64,000 bases of DNA from the NCBI GenBank assembly GCA_017464805.1, contig JAFTYE010000002.1:46297-110296 (forward strand). The letters run 5' to 3'. This stretch comes from Clostridia bacterium. Lineage in GTDB: Bacteria > Bacillota > Clostridia > Oscillospirales > CAG-272. Of the stretch, positions 8,801 through 18,703 are shown one piece after another; the stretch's first letter is position 1, and every line of letters starts with the position of its first letter. The notes under the pieces were generated by a model. The model worked only from the letters and a program-made list of their open reading frames with translations, did no database searches and was not told the origin of the DNA. Both the position numbers and the translations under genes were made by a program.

Positions 8801-9712
8801 AAATACCCCCGCAGAGAGATACCGCTCGCCCGTGTCGGGGAGAATGACCACGATGCGCTTGCCACGGTTTTCTTCGCGCCCTGCCAACTTGGCAGCGGCA
8901 AAGAGCGCCGCGCCCGAAGAGATGCCGCACAAAATGCCCTCGGTATGCGCGAGCTTTCTCGCGGTGGCATAGGCTTCCTCGGTGGAAACGGTCAAAATCT
9001 CGTCTATGAGAGCACGGTCAAGGTTCGAGGGCACGAAATTCGCACCGATCCCCTGCAAGCCGTGCGGGCCTGCCTTGCCACCCGAGAGCAGCGGAGAGTC
9101 GGCGGGCTCAACCGCCACCACGCGCAGGGCGGGATTCTTCGCTTTCAAGTACGCGCCCGCGCCCGAAAGCGTTCCGCCTGTACCGACGCCGGCGACGAAA
9201 ATGTCCACCCGTCCCTCGGCATCCGCCCAGATCTCGGGGCCTGTCGTGCGCTCGTGCACGTAGGGATTTTCGGGGTTATCAAACTGCCCCGCGATCCACG
9301 CGCCGTCCATCTCCCGCGCAAGCTCCTTGGCGCGCTCGATCGCGCCGCGCATGCCGTCCTTGCCCGAGGTGAGCAGGACCTCTGCCCCGTAGGCGCGCAT
9401 CAGCAGCTGTCGCTCACGCGACATGGTGTCGGGCATCACGATAATCACGCGGTAGCCCTTGGCCGCACCAATGGCAGCAAGGCCGATGCCCGTGTTGCCC
9501 GAGGTCGGCTCGATGACCGTGCCACCCGGACACAGGCGGCCGTCCTTTTCCGCCGCCTCGATCATGGCAAGCGCGACGCGGTCCTTGGCCGATCCGCCGG
9601 GGTTAAAGCTTTCCAGCTTGGCGAGCAGCTCTGCCCCAAGCCCTCGGCCGTAGCGACCAAGGGACAGAAGCGGCGTGCGCCCGATCAGTTCTTCGATTCC
9701 CAGATATGCCAT
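8795..9712 (-). CDS. cysK: Cysteine synthase A
   Basis: This 305-residue fold-type II PLP enzyme makes cysteine from O-acetylserine and sulfide. The PLP lysine is in NPGGSAKDR near residue 40. The Asn loop PTSGNTGIGLA is near 68 and the phosphate-binding GTGGT near 170. I chose ATG 9712 over the longer 9730 start because AAGGAGAAAAAG sits directly before it. It follows mnmA by 10 bases on the same strand and ends in a shared terminator. A second, divergent homologue lies at 33362-34294. This copy has the standard CysK motifs. Confidence 0.92.
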   Translation of the reverse strand: MAYLGIEELIGRTPLLSLGRYGRGLGAELLAKLESFNPGGSAKDRVALAMIEAAEKDGRLCPGGTVIEPTSGNTGIGLAAIGAAKGYRVIIVMPDTMSRERQLLMRAYGAEVLLTSGKDGMRGAIERAKELAREMDGAWIAGQFDNPENPYVHERTTGPEIWADAEGRVDIFVAGVGTGGTLSGAGAYLKAKNPALRVVAVEPADSPLLSGGKAGPHGLQGIGANFVPSNLDRALIDEILTVSTEEAYATARKLAHTEGILCGISSGAALFAAAKLAGREENRGKRIVVILPDTGERYLSAGVFE

Positions 9713-9722
9713 CTTTTTCTCC

Positions 9723-10778
9723 TTATTCAATCACGCCGCCGCCGATTACCACGTCATCGTCGTACAAAACGACCGCCTGCCCTTGGGTGATGGCGCGCTG
9801 CGGCTCGTCAAATTCTACGCGCAGAGTGTCCTCATCCACCTGCCAAGCCGTGGCGGGCTGTGCCGCCTGGCGGTAGCGCACGCGCGCTTGCACGCGCAGG
9901 GGCGCATCCAGTCGGTCGGCTGCAATAAGATTGATGCGGTGCGCGGTCAGCGTTTTTTGATACAGATCGCGCTCCTCACCGAGCAACACGGTGTTGTCCG
10001 CAGTGTTGACCGCACACACGTAAGCGGGTGCGCCGAGCGCGATGCCTAGGCCCTTGCGCTGGCCCACCGTGTAGCGGATGATGCCCCGATGGCGGCCAAG
10101 CACACGGCCGTCTGCCGACACAAAATCTCCCTCGGGGTACTGCTTTCCGCGAAAGCGTTCGATGAACTCGGCATAGCTTTCCCTTTTTACGAAGCAGATA
10201 TCCTGACTTTCGGGACGGTCCGCCGCCGAAAAGCCCGCGCGCCGCGCCAGCTCGCGCACCTCGCTTTTGCAAAGCTCTCCAAGCGGAAAACGGATCTTTG
10301 CCAACCGCGCCTGCGTGAGCGTATACAGAACATAACTCTGATCCTTTTCGGGGTCGAGGGCACGGCGCAGAAGAAACCGACTGCTCCCGTCGCGGGTAAT
10401 GCGGGCGTAATGTCCCGTTGCCACATGGGAAAAGCCGTTCTCCGCGGCGTGCTCGAACAGGGCGGCGAATTTGAGGTTGCGGTTGCATTCGATGCAGGGG
10501 TTGGGGGTGCGACCGTTCTCATAGGCCTCGACGAAGGGCAGGATCACCTGCTCCCGAAAGCGTCCCGAAAAGTCACAGACCTCGTGCGAGATCCCCAGAC
10601 GCTCGCAGACTGCGCGCGCTGAGGCAATGTCCTCGTCGGTACAGCAGGCGCTTTCCATGCCGTCGCAGTGGAGCTTCATGGTCACGCCTGCCGCCTTGCA
10701 CTCACGGGCGCAAAGCAGTGCACTAACGGCGGAATCCACGCCGCCACTCATGGCAACCAATATGCGATTTTCGTTCAA
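9723..10778 (-). CDS. mnmA: tRNA-specific 2-thiouridylase MnmA
   Basis: This 351-residue ATP pyrophosphatase thiolates U34 of tRNA-Lys, Glu and Gln. The PP-loop is SGGVDSA at about 11-17. The catalytic cysteines are in NPCIEC (about C95) and DICFV (about 195). The C-terminal region shows RYTVGQRKGLGIA and the beta-barrel end typical of the family, and the length is normal. It sits 21 bases downstream of the AraC regulator gene and 10 bases before cysK on the same strand. The pairing of mnmA with a sulfur-assimilation gene is consistent with shared sulfur demand but may be chance. Confidence 0.95.
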   Translation of the reverse strand: MNENRILVAMSGGVDSAVSALLCARECKAAGVTMKLHCDGMESACCTDEDIASARAVCERLGISHEVCDFSGRFREQVILPFVEAYENGRTPNPCIECNRNLKFAALFEHAAENGFSHVATGHYARITRDGSSRFLLRRALDPEKDQSYVLYTLTQARLAKIRFPLGELCKSEVRELARRAGFSAADRPESQDICFVKRESYAEFIERFRGKQYPEGDFVSADGRVLGRHRGIIRYTVGQRKGLGIALGAPAYVCAVNTADNTVLLGEERDLYQKTLTAHRINLIAADRLDAPLRVQARVRYRQAAQPATAWQVDEDTLRVEFDEPQRAITQGQAVVLYDDDVVIGGGVIE

Positions 10779-10799
10779 AGGAATTCCCCCTTCCCCTTG

Positions 10800-11606
10800 T
10801 CACGGACTGACATTTTTGCGGTATTGTGCAGGCGCCGCGCCGTAACGGGCACGGAACATGCGGCTGAAATAGAACCGATCGCAGAAGCCGAGCGAGTCGC
10901 TGATCTCGCGAATGGTGCGACGGGAAAGGCGCAGCTGCTCCTCCGCCACCGCCAGTACGCGGTGTGTGATGTATCGGCCAAGCGGAATGCCCATCTCGGC
11001 GCGGAAGGTCTTTTGCAGACGGCTGTCGGACACGAACAGCGCCTCCGCCAGCCGGGTAGCGGTTAGGTCGGCGCGCAAATTTTTTTCAATGTATTTGACC
11101 GCCTGCTTGATCAGCGGGCTGTACGTGCGAATCTCGCCACCGAGCGTACCGGACTGCTCGATTGCCTCACAAAGCGTACGGTATAGCAACTCCTTGAGTC
11201 CGAGCGCGCTCATTACATCGCCCGCACGCCAGCAGGCGATCGCGCGGGAAATGTCCTCTTTGCGCCCACACAGAACCACAGGCGCGCGCATGTCCTCGGT
11301 GAGGTCGCGGCGATTGTAGCAGAAGATGTTGACGTGGCAGTAGAGCTTTTCGAGGCTGTCCTCGCAGTTGTAGGAATATTCCAGCCCTGCGGGAATGACG
11401 TAAATATTGCCGGGCAACAGAGAGATCGTCTTGCCATCATAGCGGAGCTCGCCGCGGCCGCTCTTAACGTAATAAACGCGGGTATAGGCGGCCTTGCCGT
11501 TCGGACATTTCCAATCGCGGTCCAGGTGGGCGTAGGCAATTTCCGAAATGTGCATATTCATTTTTTCGGTTTCTCGGGCAAATGGGGCATTTTTTTCAAT
11601 AATCAT
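10800..11606 (-). CDS. AraC-family regulator, probably of the fucosidase gene
   Basis: This 268-residue protein has an N-terminal cupin-like sensing domain (VKSGRGELRYDGKTISLLPG near 50-70) and two C-terminal HTH motifs (ATRLAEALFVSDSRLQKTF, then IREISDSLGFCDRFYFSRMF). It starts at 11606 behind GGAGAATTTGAC and is divergent from the GH29 fucosidase gene with 97 bp between them, the usual arrangement for local control. It most likely activates the fucosidase in response to a fucosyl sugar. Possible read-through into mnmA is not excluded, since only 21 bases separate them. Confidence 0.88.
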   Translation of the reverse strand: MIIEKNAPFARETEKMNMHISEIAYAHLDRDWKCPNGKAAYTRVYYVKSGRGELRYDGKTISLLPGNIYVIPAGLEYSYNCEDSLEKLYCHVNIFCYNRRDLTEDMRAPVVLCGRKEDISRAIACWRAGDVMSALGLKELLYRTLCEAIEQSGTLGGEIRTYSPLIKQAVKYIEKNLRADLTATRLAEALFVSDSRLQKTFRAEMGIPLGRYITHRVLAVAEEQLRLSRRTIREISDSLGFCDRFYFSRMFRARYGAAPAQYRKNVSP

Positions 11607-11703
11607 GTCAAATTCTCCATAAAAAATCCCGATTTTTTCATATCATTTTTCTTTCATTATATGCTATCATAAGGACAAAGTCAAGAGAAAGGCGGTATTT
11701 TTT

Positions 11704-13053
11704 ATGTCTTCTTACAAAATCAAAAAGACCCCCGGTAACACGGCGTGGTTCCGCCACGACCGCTTTGGCATGTTCATCCATTTCGGACTGTATGCGCTAC
11801 CCGCGCGGCATGAATGGATCAAGACGCGTGAATTTATTTCCGAGGAAAAGTATGACGAGTATTTCCGTCACTTCGACCCCGACTTGTTCTCTCCGCGTGA
11901 ATGGGCGAGGCAAGCAAAGGCGGCAGGTATGAAGTATGCCATCCTGACGACCAAGCACCATGAGGGCTTTTGCCTGTTTGACTCGGCCTACACCGATTAT
12001 AAGGTGACGAACACTCCCTTCGGGCGGGATCTGGTGCGCGAGTATGTAGAGGCCTTTCGTGCGGAGGGGCTGCGGGTCGGCTTTTATTATTCGCTGATTG
12101 ACTGGCATCATCCGCACTTCCCCATCGACCGCCTGCATCCGCGTCGCTTTGACGAGAACGCCGAGGAGCTTGACCGTGGGCGGGACATGCGAATCTACTG
12201 CCAATACATGCGCGACCAGGTGACCGAGCTGCTGACAAACTACGGCAAAATCGACATCCTGTGGTTTGATTTTTCCTATAAGCCGCCGGTGCATCCCGTA
12301 GTCGATGCAAACATCAAGCCCTGGATGCAATTCGGCGGCGGCAAGGGCAAGGATGAGTGGGAAGCCGAGGCGTTGATCGCCACAGCGCGTGCCCTGCAAC
12401 CCGACATTATGATCGACAACCGCACGGAGTTGGAGCAGGATGTGTGGACGCCCGAGCAGTTCCAACCGACCGAGTGGCCGCGGCATAAGGAAACAGGCGA
12501 GCTTGTCACCTGGGAGGTCTGCCAAACGATGTCCGGCTCCTGGGGCTACTATCGGGACGAGATGACCTGGAAGTCACCCGAAATTCTACTGAATTTGTTG
12601 GTGGACACGGTGTCGCTTGGCGGCAATCTGCTGATGAATGTGGGACCGACCGCGCGCGGGTATCTGGACTGCCGCGCGGAAGAGGCTCTTTCGGTGTATG
12701 CCGACTGGATGAAGTACAACAGTCGCTCCATTTACGGTTGCACGATGGCCGAACCGGAATTTACCGCGCCCGAGGGCACACGTCTAACACAAAGCGAGGA
12801 TGGAAAGCGGCTCTATATCCACCTCAAATCCTACCCCTTTCTTTCCTTGATGATGAAAGGGCTTGCGAAGCGAATCGAATATGCGCAGTTTCTGCATGAC
12901 GGCAGCGAGGTCCTGTACACCACGGGCCGCGCGGCCGATGGATGCGGGGACGGCAGCGGATTTACCGAGGATGCGGATGCGGTGTTCTTCCGTCTGCCGC
13001 CGGTCAAGCCGCATTGCCCCCTGCCCGTGATTGAGGTGTTTTTGAAGGATTAA
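11704..13053 (+). CDS. GH29 alpha-L-fucosidase
   Basis: This 449-residue glycosidase removes alpha-L-fucose from glycans. The family pattern is clear: WFRHDRFGMFIHFGLYA near 15, AKAAGMKYAILTTKHHEGF near 78, and IDILWFDF near 183 with the nucleophile aspartate. There is no signal peptide, so it probably acts on imported oligosaccharides. A divergent AraC regulator precedes it, AAAGGCGG is the ribosome binding site, and a strong terminator follows. Fucose, galactose, sialic acid and rhamnose enzymes in one window fit a mucin or plant-glycan forager. Confidence 0.93.
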   Translation: MSSYKIKKTPGNTAWFRHDRFGMFIHFGLYALPARHEWIKTREFISEEKYDEYFRHFDPDLFSPREWARQAKAAGMKYAILTTKHHEGFCLFDSAYTDYKVTNTPFGRDLVREYVEAFRAEGLRVGFYYSLIDWHHPHFPIDRLHPRRFDENAEELDRGRDMRIYCQYMRDQVTELLTNYGKIDILWFDFSYKPPVHPVVDANIKPWMQFGGGKGKDEWEAEALIATARALQPDIMIDNRTELEQDVWTPEQFQPTEWPRHKETGELVTWEVCQTMSGSWGYYRDEMTWKSPEILLNLLVDTVSLGGNLLMNVGPTARGYLDCRAEEALSVYADWMKYNSRSIYGCTMAEPEFTAPEGTRLTQSEDGKRLYIHLKSYPFLSLMMKGLAKRIEYAQFLHDGSEVLYTTGRAADGCGDGSGFTEDADAVFFRLPPVKPHCPLPVIEVFLKD

Positions 13054-13057
13054 GCAA

Positions 13058-13095
13058 AAATAAAAGACCGTTGCGTAAGCAACGGTCTTTTATTT
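13058..13095. terminator. Bidirectional intrinsic terminator
   Basis: A 17-bp perfect stem (13058-13074 with 13079-13095) with GTAA loop separates the fucosidase from the convergent cohesin-domain gene. Confidence 0.92.
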
Positions 13096-13135
13096 GTTTT
13101 AAGTATCCCTATCGTTCGGCATCAGCCGAAGGATA

Positions 13136-14290
13136 TCAATATCTTTTGACTCTCTTCTTGAAAATGAAGAAGTATGCAACCACACCTGCGGCCGCTACCA
13201 CAACAACGACGATGAGGATCCAGAGCCAAACGAGAGAGGTGGGCTCTACGATATCCTGGGGAACCAGAATCATTCCGCAGGTGGAGCAGTGCTTACCTTC
13301 CGTTTTGCCGGGATTGCCGTCAGCGGGAGCAACAGCGGGGTCGATCACGATGGTATGACCCGGGGCAGTAATGGTCTGCTGTGCCTGAATCTCGGTCTGG
13401 CAAACCGTACAATAAATGCGATCGGTCAAGCCGTCCTCGGTACAGGTGGCAGCCTTGCCGGAGGTGGTCACGGTCTGGTGACCGGGAGCCTCGGTAAGAG
13501 CCTCGTCCTTCGTGATCTCGGTCGTTGCGTTTGCATCCGAGAAATACTTGTCGCAACGGTCACAATACCAGTGAGCGATGCACTTGTCCTCGGTGCAGGA
13601 GCCGGCGGATGCCTCTCTTGCGGTCAGGTTATGACCGAGAGCCTTTTCCGTTACGACAACAACGTCTTCGTTGCAGGTATCGCAATGATACGTCTTGGTG
13701 CCATCCTCGGTACAGGTTGCCTCTTTCTCTACGGGAGTGCCGGTCAGCGAATGAACACCTGCATAGTCAAGCGTTGCTTCGGCTGCGACAGAATCAAAGC
13801 CATTCAGTGCCATGACGCCGTAAGCGAGATCAAACGCAATGTCGCCGTGATAGCCTTCCTTTACCTTGAAGGAGACCTCAACCAGCTTACCGGTCTTGGT
13901 GGATTCCACACCGACCATGGTACGCCAGGTGATCTGGCCTTCCACCTTTTCCCACACGATGGTCTTGGAGGGATCCTCCAGAGAGAACACATCGTCGTAG
14001 CAGGTGTAGGACAGCTTATCATCCACCTTCACGACCTCGAGAGCAGTCGTGTCATACAGCAGAACGAACTCTGCCATGCTGACGCCGGGGTTGCTCACGA
14101 CTGAAGCCGTTACGGTAATCGTATCGCCGGGATCTACCAGAAGCGGATCCTGCTCTTTTGCAGTGGCGCAGGTCGCGTCAAAGTTCACAACGAAGGCAGG
14201 GGCCGCCTCTGCGGCAGAGAGCGGAGCTCCTGCCGCAAGGCAAACCATGATGATAGCCAAAAGAGGGATAAGAATGCGTTTCAACTGCAT
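13136..14290 (-). CDS. Membrane-anchored cohesin-domain protein with CxxC repeats
   Basis: This 384-residue surface protein has a signal peptide (about 1-28) and a cohesin-type beta-sandwich (about 30-170, with VSNPGVSMAEFVLLYD). Three or four short modules of the form ATCTEDG..YHC..C ending in ALGH or APGH follow (about 180-345). It ends in one membrane helix (WLWILIVVVVVAAAGVVAYF) followed by KKRVKRY, so the bulk is outside the cell. The paired CxxC motifs may bind metal or form disulfides. It starts 22 bases after the larger dockerin protein on the same strand, and the two share both module types. It could anchor that partner, but cohesin-dockerin pairing is not shown. Confidence 0.75.
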   Translation of the reverse strand: MQLKRILIPLLAIIMVCLAAGAPLSAAEAAPAFVVNFDATCATAKEQDPLLVDPGDTITVTASVVSNPGVSMAEFVLLYDTTALEVVKVDDKLSYTCYDDVFSLEDPSKTIVWEKVEGQITWRTMVGVESTKTGKLVEVSFKVKEGYHGDIAFDLAYGVMALNGFDSVAAEATLDYAGVHSLTGTPVEKEATCTEDGTKTYHCDTCNEDVVVVTEKALGHNLTAREASAGSCTEDKCIAHWYCDRCDKYFSDANATTEITKDEALTEAPGHQTVTTSGKAATCTEDGLTDRIYCTVCQTEIQAQQTITAPGHTIVIDPAVAPADGNPGKTEGKHCSTCGMILVPQDIVEPTSLVWLWILIVVVVVAAAGVVAYFFIFKKRVKRY

Positions 14291-14312
14291 GTTTTTTCCC
14301 TACCTCTGTTTC

Positions 14313-17300
14313 TTAGCACTCCGAACCGGATGCAGCAACTGCCACGAGTTCCTCGTAGGTAAGAGCATCAACGATCTTCTTCTGCATGAGAGCGAAGTCG
14401 CAGATGGTGATGGCGCCGTCCTGATCAAGATCGGCTGCACCTTCGATCAGTGCATCGTAGTTCTCGATAAGGAGCATAGACTGCAGAGCAACCAGATCCT
14501 CGGTGAAGATGTAGTCGTCGTTGTTGATGTCACCAAGCTTGTAGATCTTGTTTGCCAGATCCTCAACATCATTGTTGATGATATGAGCAGCATCAACATC
14601 AACGACCTTCTTCTGACCTGCATTGTCGGGATCATCAACAGCCTTGGTTGCCGTGATATCCTGCAGAGTGAAGGTAGCAACGCCGGCAGTCTTGGTCTGG
14701 TAAGCGTTAGCTGCAACGCGGAAGTACAGGGTCATGTAGGTCTGAGTACCGTCGAGAATGTCGTTCTTCAAAGCACCCTGATCGGCATCTTCTGCGATGG
14801 ACTGCATGTTAACCACGCCGCCGACAGCAAATGCGATCTGGTTCTTGGTGAAGTCAACGTTGGTAGCGGTGCCGGAAGCCTCGCCAAAGGCATTGTTAGC
14901 CTCGAAGCCAACGTAGGTGAACAGGCTGGTGTTGTACGCCAGCTTGGCGTTCAGAGTCACAAGGCCGTAGTTAGAAGTAGTGGTGGCAACCTTCACAGCG
15001 ATGAGTGCGCCGTCCACAATCTCCTGACCGGCATTGTTGTTTGCAATGGAAATGCTGAAGTCCACGCCAACGAGCATGGGGATCGGATCGGTCTTGTCAG
15101 CACCGCACTTCGCGCAGTGATATTTGTTGTAGCCTGCCTCGGTGTAGGTAGCATCCTTGTGACCGTTCTCGATCAGCGCCCAAGCATGTGCGCCGAGGTC
15201 GTACTTCGGAACGTCGTAGTAGAAGAGAACATTGTCGTCTTCATCCTTCTCTGCAACGGTCTCGTAAACGATGTCGCCATCGAGCATGACCTGGTAGGTC
15301 TGGCCGTTGGCCTCAAGTGCAGTCAGGGTGCCATTTACCATAACGGGGATCCATTCCACAACCTGCGTGTTGCACTTGGTGCAAGCCCATACGAAGCGGT
15401 TCGGCAGACCGCAACCCTTCGGCTGGAATACGCGGTCGGATTCTCTTACATCGTGGTTAGGCTCGATGTCCTTGTCGCAGGTTACGCAGTGACGATCCAT
15501 CTCAACCGTACAATCAAGGCTAATCTTCTGGCCTGCTGCGTTGGTGTGGCCGAGAGCATCGGCAACCTTCTCTTCGTCACGGTAGGTACAAGTTGCTGTG
15601 CCATGAGCAACATCAACATTGGAGCAGGTGGTGATGATCACGCCGTCCTCGCCGCAGGTGGGCTCCTTCTTGGACTCATCCACAACGTAGGTGTGAGCGG
15701 CATGGCCATAGTAGAATTCTTCAGTATTGATGGACTTGTTGTTGATGGCGCAACCATTCTTACATACCTGGTACAGGTAGCCGTCCTGGTAGCAGTTTGC
15801 CGCAACAGCGATCCACTCCTGGCCCTCGAAGTTGTGGCCGGTAGCAGCTACGTTGAAGTAGTCCTTGGTTTCGGGGGTAACGCCGTCAGCCTTCAGAAGG
15901 GTGTTTTCACCATCCTTGGAAACGGCGGTGCAAGCATGGGGCTCTACGCTGGGATCATCGTTATCGGTACCGGTGCACTTGTAGTACTCCAGGTTACCAA
16001 CAATCTCACAGCCGGGGATAACAGCAACAACCTTCTCCCAGGTATGACCCTCGGCCTCGACAACCTCGGGAGCCTCCAGGATCTTGCCGCAGTCCGCACA
16101 CTTCACGCCGGCGGTAGAACCGTTAACGGTGTGGGTGGGTGCAACGGCAGGGATAGCCTCCTCGGTATGATGCCAATCCACAGTGGTAGGCAGCTTGATC
16201 TCGCCGCAGCGAGCGCAGGTCCAACCGTCAGCCAGAACGCCGTTCTCGCACTTTTCGGGATCGGGAGAGCACACATAATCCTCAGCTCTGTTGTAAACCT
16301 TGTTGTGCTGGCCGTACAGATCAGCAGCATTGCCGGAAACGAGGTAATCCTCGTTGGTAGTGTAGAACTTCGCACCGCAGCCGGCACAGGTGTACTCAAC
16401 CTGCTGGAGCTGTACGCAGCTACCGGGGGTGATAACAACGCGAGTGGTGTAGTAGAAGCCAAGAGCATGCTTGGTGCCGGTCGCGGGAACGGTAGCACCT
16501 GCGGGCAGGATGTGCGCTGCATGCTTCAAAAGCTCAAGATCGGTAGGCTCGGTATCCTGAACGGTCTCGGTGACGCCGCAGGGAGAAGGAGTGATGACCG
16601 CGCCGGTCTCGGGATCCTTCACCTCGCCGCGGATACAAGTGTGCGTTACCGTACCCTTTTCATAGCAGGTAGGCTGCTTGGTTACGGTATTGGGACCCCA
16701 CAGGTGACCCAAAGCAGGAACAATCGGATCATATTCACCCGCATCAATATCATCAGTACCGCAATCCAGGCAGAACTTCACCTGCGTACCGGTAGTGGTA
16801 CAGGTGGGTTCCTTGGTTACGCGCATAGCGGTGTGTTTGTGATTCTCGGGATTTCTTTCGCCAACGAAGGAATCCGGTACGATCTCCAGCTCTGCCTCAC
16901 AAGCAGTGCAGACATAGGACTTGTGTGCCGCAACGGTACAGGTAGCCTCGATATCAACGGGCTCCTCACTCTTGGTGTGGCCGGCTACCAAAACGGTAGA
17001 GGTGGTGCCGTAACCGCAACGATCGCACTTATTGCCAGCGGTGTGGCCGTTAGCGGCCTCAACAGCTGCAACAACCTCTTCGGTGTAGGTGGTCACAGCC
17101 TGTGCTCTGTTGTTGTCAACAAGGAGAGCGTTGATCGCATCGATCTTTTCCTGCTCAACAGCAAGAATGACGATGGCACCGCCGCTGACCTGCTTCTGGT
17201 AAACAGGGAGCTTGCTACAATCGGCAGCCTGGTATTCCACGGGCTTCATGTCGTGACCGAGAGCCTTGTAGGTGGTTTCGTAGTCTTCGCTATCGGTGTA

Positions 17301-18590
17301 GTAGATGTACTGCTTTTCGCCGCAACCGCCGTTGGCTTCGTCGCAGATGTACCAGCTGTAAGCATCCTCGGTGCAGGTTCTGTCAACAAAGATGGTACCG
17401 GTAGCGGGGATTACGTGCTGGCCGGTGGGTGCAAGGATGTTGTCCTTCTTCATTTCGCCGCAGGCGAAGCAGAACCACAGCGAGTAGCCGTACGAGCTAC
17501 AGGTAGGAGCTACGATCTGGTTGGGAAGATCGCCCCAGCCGTGACCGGTAGCAGGGCTACCCTCAAGAACCTGGTTGCACAGGGTACAGGTGTAGTAACC
17601 GTCCTCAAGACAGGTGGGCTTGGTCTCGATCAGCGTGATGCCGATCACAGCCGCATTCAGCGGGTTGTGGTTACCGTTGGGATCGGTGGTTGCGAGGTGC
17701 TTTACCTCATGGATGTAGCCGCAATCCTCGCGGTTACACTTGTAGTAGGTAACGCCGTCGACACAGCCAACCTTCACAGGCAGATGATCTGCATCCTGAT
17801 AAGGTTCGTCCACGCCGTCGTTATCCTTGTCGTAATCGTGACCCAGAGCAGGAATAACCCTGTAGCCATCCTTGCCCAGGTTACAGATCACGCAGTAGGA
17901 GCCCTTGGTGTTGCCTGCCTCAGTACAGGTAGCAGCCTTCGCCTCAACAGCAAGCCACTTGTGCTGGTTGCTGGCGAGAGGCATGGTCTCGTCAACCGTC
18001 TTGTCGCAGGTAGCGCAGGTAAAGGTGTACACCGCGCCGGTTCTGCCGCAAACGGCAGGAGTCTTCTCTACGCCGGCACCAAAGTTGTGACCCTTTCTTG
18101 CAGAAAACTCTTCCTTGGGCTTAAAGCACTTGTCGCACTCATAGACCTTCACGCCATCCGCGGAGCAGGTAGCGCTGTCGCTCTTAAGCACGTAGTTATG
18201 CTCAGCCTCGGGGCACTGCGTCTTGGTGGTCAGAACAGTCTTCGTTGCATCGCAACGAGAGCATTCGTAAACGCTCTTACCGGATTCGGGCGCATAAGTA
18301 GGCTCGATGCGCTGCTCCATATCCTCGACCCAATCATGGCCGAGTGCGGGCTCTTTATACGTGCCATCTTCCTTTACCAGGGGTTTGGTCACGTACTTGC
18401 CGCAGGAGCATTCCCAAATTTCTGCTCCGGGTTCAGTACATGTGGCGGCCTGATAACCGATCTTCTCTTTCAGATCGGCCACGTTGTGCTGACAGGTATC
18501 AGCAACAGCGAGAGCAGGAACCGCACATACGCTGAGAAGCGTTGCCAATGCCATCACGATGGACAGGCATTTCAACATAGTGTGTTTCAT
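14313..18590 (-). CDS. Large secreted CxxC-repeat protein with cohesin and dockerin modules
   Basis: This 1425-residue protein starts at ATG 18590 behind GGAGGGAAAA. It has a signal peptide (about 1-32) and then about 1100 residues of CxxC modules of roughly 50-100 residues. Typical landmarks are ATCTEPG or CTEDG, a CxxC pair, and ALGHD, ATGHN or ALGHT. A cohesin-like domain lies at about 1175-1350, and a type I dockerin with two calcium loops, DINNDDYIFTED and DLDQDGAITICD, lies in the last 75 residues. It is presumably secreted. The dockerin could dock to a cohesin, including that of its operon partner. The CxxC modules are not a family I can name. A plus-strand open frame across the same region is a shadow. 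Confidence 0.78.
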   Translation of the reverse strand: MKHTMLKCLSIVMALATLLSVCAVPALAVADTCQHNVADLKEKIGYQAATCTEPGAEIWECSCGKYVTKPLVKEDGTYKEPALGHDWVEDMEQRIEPTYAPESGKSVYECSRCDATKTVLTTKTQCPEAEHNYVLKSDSATCSADGVKVYECDKCFKPKEEFSARKGHNFGAGVEKTPAVCGRTGAVYTFTCATCDKTVDETMPLASNQHKWLAVEAKAATCTEAGNTKGSYCVICNLGKDGYRVIPALGHDYDKDNDGVDEPYQDADHLPVKVGCVDGVTYYKCNREDCGYIHEVKHLATTDPNGNHNPLNAAVIGITLIETKPTCLEDGYYTCTLCNQVLEGSPATGHGWGDLPNQIVAPTCSSYGYSLWFCFACGEMKKDNILAPTGQHVIPATGTIFVDRTCTEDAYSWYICDEANGGCGEKQYIYYTDSEDYETTYKALGHDMKPVEYQAADCSKLPVYQKQVSGGAIVILAVEQEKIDAINALLVDNNRAQAVTTYTEEVVAAVEAANGHTAGNKCDRCGYGTTSTVLVAGHTKSEEPVDIEATCTVAAHKSYVCTACEAELEIVPDSFVGERNPENHKHTAMRVTKEPTCTTTGTQVKFCLDCGTDDIDAGEYDPIVPALGHLWGPNTVTKQPTCYEKGTVTHTCIRGEVKDPETGAVITPSPCGVTETVQDTEPTDLELLKHAAHILPAGATVPATGTKHALGFYYTTRVVITPGSCVQLQQVEYTCAGCGAKFYTTNEDYLVSGNAADLYGQHNKVYNRAEDYVCSPDPEKCENGVLADGWTCARCGEIKLPTTVDWHHTEEAIPAVAPTHTVNGSTAGVKCADCGKILEAPEVVEAEGHTWEKVVAVIPGCEIVGNLEYYKCTGTDNDDPSVEPHACTAVSKDGENTLLKADGVTPETKDYFNVAATGHNFEGQEWIAVAANCYQDGYLYQVCKNGCAINNKSINTEEFYYGHAAHTYVVDESKKEPTCGEDGVIITTCSNVDVAHGTATCTYRDEEKVADALGHTNAAGQKISLDCTVEMDRHCVTCDKDIEPNHDVRESDRVFQPKGCGLPNRFVWACTKCNTQVVEWIPVMVNGTLTALEANGQTYQVMLDGDIVYETVAEKDEDDNVLFYYDVPKYDLGAHAWALIENGHKDATYTEAGYNKYHCAKCGADKTDPIPMLVGVDFSISIANNNAGQEIVDGALIAVKVATTTSNYGLVTLNAKLAYNTSLFTYVGFEANNAFGEASGTATNVDFTKNQIAFAVGGVVNMQSIAEDADQGALKNDILDGTQTYMTLYFRVAANAYQTKTAGVATFTLQDITATKAVDDPDNAGQKKVVDVDAAHIINNDVEDLANKIYKLGDINNDDYIFTEDLVALQSMLLIENYDALIEGAADLDQDGAITICDFALMQKKIVDALTYEELVAVAASGSEC

Positions 18591-18674
18591 TTTTCCCTCC
18601 AAAAAATAAAAATGTTCTAGCGCAAATCAGCCACATTTCCTAAAAAATGCGACAAATCTGCCCTTATCGTGGAA

Positions 18675-18703
18675 ATTATAACATGCCCCGCATATTTTGT
18701 CAA
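18675..18703 (-). promoter_or_regulatory. Consensus promoter of the cohesin/CxxC operon
   Basis: On the minus strand TTGACA (18703-18698) and TATAAT (18680-18675) are exactly 17 bp apart, a perfect sigma-A match about 85 bp upstream of the start at 18590. Confidence 0.9.

Noticed and set aside
14313-18590. CRISPR-like or tandem DNA repeats in the CxxC gene
   Set aside because: The repetition is at the protein level with degenerate DNA, variable spacing and an open frame, so it is a repeat protein.
14049-18620. A 1523-codon plus-strand open frame opposite the CxxC protein
   Set aside because: It has no ribosome binding site and no recognisable domain. The minus strand has a promoter, ribosome binding site, signal peptide and dockerin, so this is an antisense shadow caused by codon bias.
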